The notes under the pieces were generated by a model. It did not search any database, was not told where the DNA came from, and worked only from the letters and a program-made list of their open reading frames with translations. DNA of 64,000 nt from contig CAUJNA010000464.1 of assembly GCA_963377175.1 (NCBI GenBank), forward strand, positions 78,423 to 142,422, read 5' to 3'. Position 1 is the first letter of the stretch, and each line of letters opens with the position of its first letter. Shown piece by piece: positions 12,501 through 24,300 of this stretch. A program made the position numbers and the translations under genes. The DNA comes from Effrenium voratum. Its lineage: Eukaryota; Sar; Dinophyceae; Suessiales; Symbiodiniaceae.

Positions 12501-15500
12501 AAATTCCGCCCTTCTGGGCTCCCCCCCCTTTAAAAACAAAAAACCACGTCAGGTTCTGGGATCGCTAAAATTCCGCCCTTCTGGGCTCCCCCCCCCAAAA
12601 AAAAAACGACGTCAGGTTCTGGGATCGCTAAAATTCCGCCCTTCTGGGCTCCAAAAAAAAAACACGACGTCAGGTTCTGGGATCGCTAAAATTCCGCCCT
12701 TCTGGGCCTCCCAAAAAAAAAACAACGACGTCAGGTTCTGGGATCGCTAAAATTCGCCCTTCTGGGCTCCCCCCCCCCAAAAAAAAAAACGACGTCAGGT
12801 TCTGGGATCGATAAAATTCCGCCCTTCTGGGCTCCCCCCCCCCAAAAAAAAATAAAAACGACGTCAGGTTCTGGGATCGCTAAAATTCCGCCCTTCTGGG
12901 CTCCCCGGCTTCTCCTCCTTCTTGGGCCAGACCCAGACATCCACCAACTCCCCGGGCCGCAGCTTGCGGTCTACGGGCTCTTTCCTCTGCTCCGGAGCGG
13001 CCGGCGGAGGGGCGGAGGAGCCCCACGTTCAATTGGCGGAAGTTCTACAGGAAAACGGCTTCTTTACGTTGATTTGGTGGCAATTTCATGTAGATGTTCG
13101 CCTTTTTTACGCCGTTCTGGGGCAATTTCTTGTCGATTTTCCGGTATTTGCGGGAGTTTTGGGGCAATATCTTAAGAGATTTCAGTGCAAGCACACCCTT
13201 TGACACTTGCGGGGTTTGCGGGTTTGGCGTCTTCTGGGTGCTGGCGTCCGGAAAAAACTCAAGAACCAAGACTGAATCCAAATACGAACCAATCCAAAGC
13301 CTTTCAGTCCATTGCAACTGTCAGAAACGTTCTACGTCCCCTAAACCCGCACCCGCCCCGATTTCCAACGCTTCGCCGAGGCGCAGCTGCTTGGTAGCTT
13401 CTCTCTGTTCCGCGGAGTCCAACTCGAAGTAGGGGGTGATGATGGTCTCCTGACCGCTCTCCGGCCGGCCGAGAACACCCCCTCAGACCAGCCGCCCGGA
13501 AGCTGCCCAATTCAATGGGTCTCTGTGGGTCAGGTCTTCCATTTCGGGGTCCGCTCGGGAGCTTTGGAATCGCCTGGGGGAAGGTAACACGGACTCCACA
13601 AAGTAGCAAGCTAATGGCTGAAGTTACAAAGTTGCAAAGATCATCTGCGCAGTCTTTTTGCCTGGCCCTCTTGATCCCGCCTGGTTGGGCCTGTGTTACG
13701 CCGGTTCCGCAGTTGAACAAACCTGCACAAACTTGCAAGTAGGCAAGGGGGTTGCTATCCATTTGAATAGCTTCAGCAACTCAGGCTTAGGGAATCCTTG
13801 AACGCCCCCCCCAACCGACCTGGATGGTTGCGAAATCCCATTCCGCACCACCGTTCAGAAGCCCTAGTTTCGGATTCGATTCCCACCAACGTAAAATGTC
13901 AACCAACGTTCTGCTAGGTCCTTTAGTAGAGAGGTTAGAATAAGGGTGCCCTTTTTCTGTAGTCAATTTTTAGTAGGGGAGCCGAATCTCCCAACCAAAA
14001 AAGGGGTTAAAAAGGGCACCAATTGCTGGGGGACCTAGGTGTCCATTCGCGCGAGACTCGCGGAGTTCGCAGAATTTCTCAGAATCGATTGGCCGGCCAA
14101 CAACATCAGATTCCAAACACCTTTCGCATTCTGTCTTCTTCGGAGTTGGAACCCCCTTTCTGTGGTGTTGAAGGGCAAATCCAAAGGAAAACGACGATAA
14201 TTTTCGGTGTTCCGGATCCTAAAAAGAGACCCACCCACCCACCCACCCACCCACCCACCCACCCACCCACCCACCCACCCACCCACCCACCCACCCACCC
14301 ACCCACCCACCCACCCACCCACCCACCCACCCACCCACCCACCCACCCACTCACCCACATCTCAACATGCTTTTTCTGACCAACCGGCCAACAAGTTCGA
14401 CCTCTTGCGGAGGGGCTCTGAGTGGCCGTGATCCGGGTGGATGGCAGCACTTCATCAGCCTGTCGATTGTTCGGAGCTGAAGCGTGGATAATTCTAGGGG
14501 TTCCGTCCATTTCCATTCTTTCCAGGAATCCTTCTTTCTTGAAAACCTTCAGAAACCCAGGGAAAAGGGCTGGTTTTTGAAAGAACAATGGTTGAAAAGA
14601 ATGGGAAATCAACCCGCAGAATAATTGTTTGCCGCTAGAAATCACCAAATATGATTGTCTAGGTCCTCCAGTAGAGAGGCTGGAATAAGGGTACCCTTTT
14701 TTTGTGGAGTCTGTTTTTGTAGGGGAACCGGCACTACTGGGGGACCTAGTTGTTATAGGCCCCCGCCCTTTGGAGTTTTTAAAATGTCGCCGTTGCCACT
14801 TAAAATCCAAAGACGGTCCTTCTTGATGCTACTTGTTTTGAGGCGTTGAGGGAAACCCGTGCGGTCAAGCTCTGGGCTATTGAATTATTGAGTGGATTGG
14901 ATTGGCCAGAAAAAACAAACTCAAAGCATCTAAGAATAAACCACTAAGAGTACTAAAAAGTAAAAACTAAAGAGTACTAAAACGATTTACCACTAAAATG
15001 ATCTTCCCAAAAAGTTTAAACTCCAACTCAGGGAGTGAGGACCCCACCAACAGGGTTGATTCGACTTCGCGGGACTCAAATGGGCCTGTCCTTGACCACC
15101 TTGTAGACACCCTTGTACTCCGCCAGGAAGGGTGTGCCGTGGTTGCCTCGAAAGGAGGCTCCCAGTTTCCTCCCTTGGCAAAGGGTTCAAGCGAAACAGG
15201 AAAGCCCTACCACTTCCAATCTTACGTTGTGGTTTTGAACATCTGGCCAAAGGACCTGGAACAAATCTATTGGGGCGAAAGGTCAAAAGGTCGGCTGTGC
15301 GCGATTCGGTAAATCCGGGAAATACGGATGGAAATCCGCAAGTGCAGCTTGGGAGATCTTTCAGCCCCGGCATGCTGAAACCGGCAAACCTGGCAGAAGA
15401 TCGGAGAAAAAGGCTGCCTATCATAGGTGGCCTTTTGGAAAAATAGATGGGTAGCAAAACCCATCTAAACCAGGGCCGTCTATTTTTAACCAAACTAACC

Positions 15501-18299
15501 TAAAAAGGACGCCTATGCAGCCTATGCTTGGAGGCTGGAGCTTGGCTTTCAAGGACAAGCCCCGCCAAAAACCACTGCCGGACCTGGTTTGAATGACCTG
15601 GGTCTTAGCGGCGATGGGCCCGACTCATCCATCCATGCGTTTGCTCAAGTTTCGTGGTGATATTTCCAGGAGTGAGAGAGTCCGTTCAAAACCAAATTTC
15701 TGCCCTTGTGAAGATTGGGTCACCCCTGCTTTTGGTTTTCATGCTATTTGGGGACTCTGTCCCACCCCACCCCGCCCCGCCCCGCCCCGCCCCACCCCAC
15801 CCCACCCCGCCCCACCCCACCCCACCCCACCCATATGTTTCACCAACTGGACGCCATGAGCAAAGGGCAGGATCAAAGGCCAAAGGGCGCCTCGCTACGC
15901 TTCGCTAGGGGCGGAGTGGGACAGGGACACCTCCAAAGCCTTGGGGTCCGTGCACAGAACAGTCAAGGCTTAGTTGATCCATACTGTGGATGGACGAAAT
16001 CCTGCACCACACAAGAAACCCTAGAATGATTTGATTCCCCTGTGAATACCAACAAACAATGGTTTCCCATGGTTTCAAAAGTGGTGCAGGATTTTGTCCA
16101 TCCACAGTAGGATGCAACCCATTGGGCTCGATCTCTCCCGAGCGGGTCTTTTTTGAGGATTCGGACCCCCCGGAAGCGATGTTTGTTTGTTTTTTCTTGG
16201 TTTGTTGGTGTTTTCCTCTTGGTCTCCATCTAAACCAGCAAAAAGCTGGGACACCCCTCAAAAAATACGCGCAAGTGAATGGTAGCCAGAATCGAGCTAC
16301 CTTGCGTTCAAAAACCTGCGGCAACCCCACGCCCAGTCTGCTGGAAGCATTCCATAGCCATCCAGCTCTGCTGGTCCACTGCAGTGACTAAACCTCCAAT
16401 TGGTTAAGCCCCCTGAAACCTGAAAACGACAAAACATACCCTCGCACCTGACATGGAAGTGCACAAACTCCTGTAGAAAGACGACTTTCCTCTTGGAAGG
16501 GCCTTTTTGCACTTGCATGTTAGTTGGTGGGGGGGTATTTGCAGCAGTTCCCTTTCAAGCAAACAAGGGGAAAGAAGTAGCTGGTGGGCTCAAGGGCCTT
16601 TTTCCCACCAAGAGTAATTTCGAGCACCAGGTCCAAATGTTCGATCAGCCCGCCTGACACAGTGACCCAGCCCTCCTCATCGTCCTTCAGCGTTCTGCAC
16701 TGCACCCGCACCACATCCACCTGGCACTCACGCTTCGCATTCTGCCCCAAAGCAAAACCTCTCGCAAGGTACCCCACAGGCGCAACCCCCACAGGAAACT
16801 CCCAATTTGGGAACCCGGAGCCAAAGCAAAGGCTGGTGTACTGCCAAGTTGCCAGTGGATTGGGGCACAACCCTTCAGCGCGCACTTCCCCCAAATTCCT
16901 GGCCCGGCCCAGATCATTGGCATACCTGACCACTGCATCGAGGCTACTAGCTACATGCTCTCTGAGATGTGTCAAGAGCCATGACCTGAAGCAAAGCCAC
17001 CGCGCCCCGGATCCATCTTTCAGGCACCCGCTCCAAAAAAAAAATCCTGGACCCTGCCATGCAGGGTCGGCCGCTCCGACAACCCGGAAATTTATCCCGC
17101 CCTGCGGCCCTGGCACCTCCTCATCTGCGCTCTCTTGGCCGGTGATTTCTAGAATCTCACCAACCTTGGCCCATCGATACGAAACTTCGAATCACCATGG
17201 CTGCTTTGCTGATGACACGCGGGGTTCCCTTGTCACAGAAACCCGGTCCTTGAGACTCAGTATTCCAATGATCCGTCGGACCTTTCTGTCCAAGGTCCGC
17301 ATTCTTAGCACTCGCGAGCACGCCCCCAAAATCCCCCGAGTTGCAGCCGAAAAGCCTGGCGCACACATCAACCCGCGCCCCCAAAAGGAGCTGATTGCTT
17401 GTTGACGCAGTTCTCTAAGCTTCCCCTTTAAACATCACCCCATTTGAAGGAAACGCCCTTCACAATGGCCAAGGTGATGATGGTGATGTTCTAGATCCTC
17501 CAGTAGAGAGGTTAGAATAGGGGTACCCTTTTTTCTGTAGTCTATTTTGGGGAACCCTCCCAACCAAAAAAGGGGTAGAGAATGGCACTGCTGGGGGACC
17601 TAGTGTTTGAAACCACCCACAAGGGAACAAAGGGCCCAGCTCAGGCGCCGGCCGCCAGTTTGCGCACTGCCCCGCTGTTCACACCCCTCTCCTTCGTCAG
17701 GATGGTGTCCTACAACGAGCTACGTAATGGCGGCCCCAACGTCCGGCCGTGCCAAAAAGACGGGTTCCGGTAGAACACATCCAAAGACCCAGCTGCTTTC
17801 CTCTTCGATCTGACCCAAAAGTATCCTTTTCCAGACCCTGTAGGGAAAAAAAATCGCGAGCGCGCCCCGACCGCTCATGCTGCTGTTCGTCAAGTTCTCC
17901 TGACTCACAGGGTAAACTTGATTTAAGGAAAGGGTTGATTGACGGATGTGAGTTTCGCCTAAACAGGTCCAAGCTCGTTCTTTACCACTAGCCCTTTCTC
18001 CCCCCCCTCTCCCCCCCAAAAAAAGAAAACATGTCCAGGAACTCAGGGAGTGGGACGCTACATTTTGCCGCAGGCGAGAAAAACCACTCTGGACCAGCTG
18101 CGCGCGGGCGAGCACGATTGGCGTGCGGCTTTTTTGGGAGTCCTTCAGGACCTTCTTGTAGCTCCGAATGATCCCCATCATTCGCTCCTGGACCGAGTCG
18201 CAGGGAAAAATGCACATGGCTCTCTCTCTCTCTCTCTCAATCCACCCCTCTCTCTCTCGTGCAAGACAAACTCTCATTTTTGCACGTCTCTCTTTGTTT

Positions 18300-18336
<37 letters not shown>

Positions 18337-21300
18337 CCACCCCTCTCTCTCTCCCAACCAACGTGGCACATATCAGCACGTCCAGCGCTACCAAACGACC
18401 CAACAGGGGAAAACCTTTCAAAACAAAGATCCAGACCTCCGGTGAGTGGGGACCGTCCTTCGGGAGGCTCGAGTCGCCACCAGCTAAGAAGGTGAACAGA
18501 CGAGTCAGCTCCTGGCCGAATGGACTGTCCCACTTGGGCCGCGGACGTCGCATTTGCAGCTGCAAGTGGCTTAGCATGAGTGGGGCTGAAGCAAGTTAGA
18601 GCAGGACCCACGTTTCCAGTATCAAAGAAAAAGCTTTGGTGGCCATGCAAAACCTTGGCTGCTGTACCCCTCTGCAAAAAGTTGCTTTGTTATGGGTTCG
18701 ATGGAAAACCAACTTGATTTTCCCAAACGTCAAAGCCTAAAGATCCGTTGCCCAATAGCAATCAAGAAAGATCCGCCGCAAGGAGGCCACTGCGATTTCT
18801 GGGATTTCTCGCCTCGGCAGGCGGCCGCTCCGCCTCGCCAACCTCACCTCAGCTCAGGAAAAACTCACTGACGAGGGGAAGTTGGGTGCATGCTTGGATC
18901 GAAAAAATCACACATCTCGCTCGCTGATCTGAGAACATTGGCTCCAAAAGTTGCAGAACTTAACTGCTATGATCCTCCCAACTGCGGGTGAAGGACATGA
19001 GTCTCGACCCGAGCCAAGTGGCAGCTCTGAAAGAACTTGAGAAAGTCTTTCCTCAGGCGAAAAAAAGAACCGATGCGCGACGCAGTGCTTCTATCTGCGT
19101 CCAACCGCCCCCTTGCTGCACGCCAAGAAAAATCGCCAAAAAGCCAAGGGAGTACAAAAAAATCATGGCTCGCCCAAGAAACGCGCCAGGGTCGGCTTCC
19201 CTTTCACTTCCCCTGAGCTTCCCTTTGGCATCCCCTGGCGGCCCAGAAAGACTAAAAACATCACCCCTCGCGCGATGAAGCTGCCGCCAAAGAGCTTCGA
19301 AACCTCCTCCGACGTCGACATCGCAGCGTAGAGGTCGTCCGCAGACCTCAAGGAAAACGCCCAAACCGCCCATTTTGAGGCCCATTTGGGATTTTGGTCC
19401 CCCGTCCACGGGACCTTTGGAGGTATGGAGGTTACATCACACTTGCACAATCTTGCTGGTGCGATAGGCAGGGAATGGGGGAATGAGCCCAAGAAAAACA
19501 AGACCATCCAACTGGTGATTTCCTTCCCATGCCCCTGAGTTCATTCCCCTGAGCACCAGCAAGTGACGGCCCGTGTTGGAGGTTGGCTTTATTTTGAGAT
19601 CTGTTTTTGGGGGGGCATGCCAAAATTTGGTGTGGATCAGAAGTGGTGAGTAGCCTCAGGCAAGAGAAACATTTACCCGCCTGTTGTTATATCCGCTAAG
19701 TCGATTTATGTTAGAAGCAGCGTTCGCAAACCAGGTTACTACACAAAGTGTAGTACTTGGATGTTCGGCCGTGGTAAGTGGCTACCCTGGGTTATAACTC
19801 ACCAATACCCGGGTTAACTCCATTGAACGGGGCGAGTGGTTACCGACAACTTAATTTTCCTTGGCAACGAACGACGGGTCAAGCGCTTTGCCGCTGATTC
19901 AAAGAGGGCCAACATGGAGGGTGGAACTTGACGTGGAGGGCAATCCCGGCGCCAGAAGGGGTAGAGGGAATACATTCACGCAAAAAAGGTGAGGGGCACC
20001 AAGCACCATAGAACTGCCAGGCGTCTGGGAAACAGTGTCGCCACATGTTGTGCCGGTGAACACAATTGAACACAAACGTGCAAACAGCCAGTAAGAAGGC
20101 GCTAGTTCACTGGGAAGTTTGGATGGAAACGGACTCAAAGGGATCCGAAAATTGCCAGATGGCTGCTTCATGCAGGGATGCCCAAGTGAGGGACCGTCAG
20201 GAATGCAGCCCCTGCCTCTGCAAACCACTGAGAAATGCTCACAAGCTCAACTCCAGCTCACTCAGGGTAGGCGAATCGACTGGCTGGTTAAAACGGCTGT
20301 TGCAAGCCACCCAACTCATGCAAAACATGTACAAATGTGTCTATAACCCTGTTTTTTGTTGAAACGGTCCCCTGCATTTTGTGGCAAACTGTGCGAGTTC
20401 GTCAGCACAAGGTACAATTTGGGTTGGGGCAACCCCGGTCCAGGCTGCTGTTGAAGCACAGCAGACTTGCGCAGTGGGCACTGCAACGACTTCTGGTATC
20501 TTGGAATCCCCTCTGCTTGACTAACTCTTGAAGGGTTTTTTCCCAGGCCTCATTCCTGTAAGCCTGCGTTCGCAAAAGGGTGGGAGGACGGGGCCACTGA
20601 CTTGCTGACTTGTGTCTCCCCAAATAGTCCCATTCCAACAACCCTAGCTCTGTCAAAAGCCCGCGGCTCGACGCGGACCACTCGAAATTCGTTTGAGGCA
20701 ACCACAGGCCCTTCGCTTTCTGGTGCTGCCGAATCATCGCCTGCGGTGGTAAACTTTTTACGGGGATCCCCTTCGTTTTGGGGCAATGCAACACCTACGC
20801 CTCAGAATTTGGAATCTGGGGCTCAGACATCCCACGGAATTTCAAGGTGGCAAGAAGGAAGGAGTAAGACATAAACCGACGGAGCAACTCCACCTCGCAG
20901 TCTGTGAAACCCGATGCGCGAAAACGATCGATCGATCCCGAACGCCGCGGATTTTGAGTAGCCATCCACCGCATTTGCACCCAACCTCTTTTTTTCAGGG
21001 CTCCTTTGTTTGGTTTTTTGAAAAGGGAAACCAAAAGGAACACCCAGCCAGGGTTCCACTTTTTGACTGCCCCAGGGTAGACTTAAACCCAAGGGCGCGT
21101 CATTACCCCCCAAAACCCCTGATTTCAAGCCTATCTTGGGGTAGTCAAAAAGTGCAACCCTGCACCCACCCATTTTAGGGGGACACTCATGTTTCTGGGG
21201 TTCGGGCCACCATCTGCGTCTCTAGGACATTCAGCTCGGCGGTGGCCCTGTTTTTCATCTCCGCGCGGCTACGCGTCAGCCTCGGGAGGGGGGACCGCAG

Positions 21301-24300
21301 ACCCGAAGAAAACATGGAGAGGCAATAATACAAGGATCATCAGACCCATTCGTACACCCCCCGCTTGCTATTCATCATAAAATAGTTCCAACCATTTCCC
21401 CACTTTCCCAGGACATTATTCACGGGATCCCTTGCTTTAGGGCCGAACATTTCTTGTCAATGTCAATCTGTGAGCATACTAATCCGAAGCCATACTAAGG
21501 GGAGGCATTGCAGCCTGGAGATGGGAATTGCCTCTTAGGGGCCATGTAATTTGGGTGTGTGAGCGTGTGAGTGTGTGCGTGTGTGCGTGTGTGCGCGCAC
21601 GTGCGGGTGCGCGTGCGCGTGCGCGTGGTTGGGCCGGGCCTGAAGCTAGTCTCAGCCACGAGGCTGCGAAGCCATGGGTGGGTTGCTGGCTGCCGGGCAG
21701 CCGGACTACGCTGCTGGTTGCGCCTGTAACTTGGGCTGGGTGGGCTGGGCTGAGCTGTGGGTTGCTGGATGGGCAAGGCCTGTTTCATACACACTTGGGC
21801 CTGAGGGTGGGTGGCGAGTTGCTGGCTGGGCTGGGCCTGAGGCCAGTCGCAGACACGTAAGACACGCCAGCAGGCGGGCTGAGGGACTGGGCCTGAGGCT
21901 AGTCTCAGACACGTTAGACAAACCTGACCTTGGCACGCTGGGCTGAGCCTGCTGGCGGCTGGGGGCCGGCTGAGATGCGCCGGGGCCTGGGCCTCAGCCC
22001 AGCCTGCCCAGCCCAGGCCCCCCCAGGCCAAGTCAGGTTTGTCTAACGTGTCTGAGACTGGCCTCAGGCCAACGACCAGTGAGACTGGTCTCAAGCTACG
22101 CCAGCTACTAAGCCTGTCTGACGTGCGCGTGCGCGTGCGGGGGCTCGGAGGCGCGCGTGGGTGCGTGGGTGCGTGGGTGTGTGGGTGCGTGGGTGCGTGG
22201 GTGCGCGGGCGCGCGGGTGCGCGAGTGTGCGGGGGGGTGCGGGGGTGCGGGGGTGGGGTGCGCGGGGGTGCGCGGGGGTCTGCGGGGGTGCGCGGGGATG
22301 TGGGGGGCGCGCGTGCGCGTGCGCGTGCGCGTGCGGGTGTGTGGGTGTGTGGGTGTGTGGGGGTGTGGGGGTGTGGGGGTGTCGGGGTGTGGGGGTGTGG
22401 AGGTGTCGGGGTGTGGGGGTGGGTATGTGTGTGTGTTTGCGTGTGTTTTTGTTTGTGTTTGTGTTTGCGTTTGTGTTCTTGTGTTCTTGTGCTCTTGTGT
22501 TCTTGTGTTTGTGTGTTCTTGTGTTTGTGTGTTTGTGTGTTTGTGTGTTTGTGTGCTTGTGTGTTTGTGTGCTTGTGTGCTTGTGTGCTTGTGTGCTGGT
22601 GTGCTTCTGTGCTTGTGTGCTTGTGCGCTTGTGTGCTTGTGCGCTTGTGTGCTTGTGTGCTTGTGTGCTTGTGTGCTTGCGTGCTTGTGTGTTTTGCGTG
22701 TTGTTGCGAGTGTTTGCGTGTGTTTGCGTGTGTTTGCGCGTGTTTGGGCGTGTTTGCGCGTGTTTGCGCGTGTTTGTTTGTGTTTGTGTGTTTGTGTGTG
22801 TTGTGTGCGTGTTTGTGTGTGTGTGTTGTGTGTTTTTGTGTGCTTTTTGTGTGTGCTTTTGTGTGTTTGTGTGTTTGTTTTTTCTGTTTGTGTGTGTGTT
22901 TGTGTGTTTGTTTTTTCTGTTTGTGTGTGTGTGTGTGTGTGTTTGTTTTTTCTGTTTGTGTGTGTGTGTGTGTGTTTGTGTGTGTTTTGCTTGTTTTTTG
23001 TGTGTGTTGTGTGTGTTGTGTGTGTTGTGCTTTTGCGTGTGTTCTTGTGTGTTTGTGTGTTTTTGTGTGTTTCTGTCTTTTTCTGTGTGTGTGTGTGTTT
23101 TTTGCACGTGCCCCTTTGTGGTTAAGGGAAACCAAAAGCAAAAAATGAAATCCATTTTTTGGACCGGGGTCCGGCCATGACACCACGCACTAAGGGTATG
23201 GCCCTGGCTCAACTCACTCCCGGGAGTCGGACCCAAAACAAGAGGCCAATAAAATAACTGCAACAAACAAACAACCGAAAAAGAACTAACGCCCTGCCAA
23301 GAACACAAAAACAAGAAACAAGAACAAGACACCAAAAACACAACAGAAAAGTCAACTGAAGCCATGCCAAGGGTAAAGTGAACCTTCTCACGGCCAGGCT
23401 GGGTAGAACCCTCGAGTGAACCGTCCTCACAAACGCCATGGCTCCCGGCAAGGTAGTCCATCTCTGCATTCGCGGCTCCAAGGCCGCTGTCTTGCTGTCC
23501 TGACGGCTTTTCCAAGGTGTCCGTCAAACCAAAACCCGAAAAGGGGGTTTTCCCTCAAAGGATTGTGCCTTAAACAAGATCCAATGGCTGTTCCTCAAGT
23601 GTTCCGCATAAAAACAGCCCTATGATATCTGTACGGCTAAAGCTAGGTAAATGACTATGTGGAGTTGTGCTCCAGCTTTTAAAACTGAGCTGCGACTGTG
23701 ACAGAAGCGGGCGGCGCCTTTCTTCAACCTACCAAGTCACAAGCCCCTAAGGCATCTAGGGGTACCTTCCATTTTTTATTCTTCCCAGGCGGTTTCTTTT
23801 TACACAAAACCACCCAAAACTTTGGGGAAACAGATCCGGTTTTTGAAAAGAAGGATGGTTGAAAAAAGAATGGGAACAGGAAAATCAACTCCTCGAAAGC
23901 AGAGCTCCCATCGATCATCCGCTCTACCAGCCCTTCGGCGGTCCAGAGGCTTGCAGTGGCCCTGGAACCAGAGGGACACCTCCTGATCCACGCCTCGGGT
24001 TCGGATGCGGCGGCCAGTGGCCTGAACCCAACAAGCCATGGGTGAGAGTCTCGGAGGGTCCCACTTGAGTGGCCCCGAGAATAATAAAGGAGAAAAACAA
24101 ACAGAAACCAAGAAAAGAACAACTCGAACTTTCTGTTTACCAGAAAAACATGGACCAACCCCAAGCAGTTTGAAGCTCAGCAGTTTGACTCGCCTGCAAC
24201 CAGTTTGGACCTGGAAATGGAGGTGATCACCTTTCGGAACCTCTAAATATGGACCAAGATGGGGAAGCCAAACGGTTAGATTCGGTCAATTCGCTTTGGT

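Larger units (their letters stand above)
9512..12909 (-). other. 3.4-kb intron of the GWVT gene, packed with repeats
   Basis: Lies between exons 22 and 23. From the donor leftward it contains the tandem array 11762-12908, a CTAGGTCC element (11535-11655), a C/A-run seed sequence (11370-11430), a TTGGTGGTTTGG-family element (11032-11103) and the 22-bp array at 9984-10215. Confidence 0.75.
21281..23889 (-). other. Intron containing the GT-rich tract
   Basis: Runs between exons 13 and 14. It contains 1.5 kb of GT-rich sequence and a CTAGGGGTACC-family element next to its donor. Confidence 0.6.

Noticed and set aside
11762..12908. CRISPR-like repeat array
   Set aside because: Spacers are homopolymer runs, not unique sequence, and the context is a eukaryotic intron.
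14035..14810. Long Gly/Trp/Val and Pro/Thr/His ORFs
   Set aside because: Translations of the (ACCC)n microsatellite.
16584..17405. 273-codon plus-strand ORF and overlapping 198-codon minus ORF
   Set aside because: The plus ORF is antisense to GWVT exons 18 and 19. The minus ORF reads through exon 19 into intron, whereas phase and homology support short exons instead.
21495..23527. ORFs of up to 563 codons rich in His, Thr, Asn and Gln or in Cys and Val
   Set aside because: They lie entirely in GT/CA simple sequence, exist in several frames on both strands, and simply reflect absence of stop codons in such composition.
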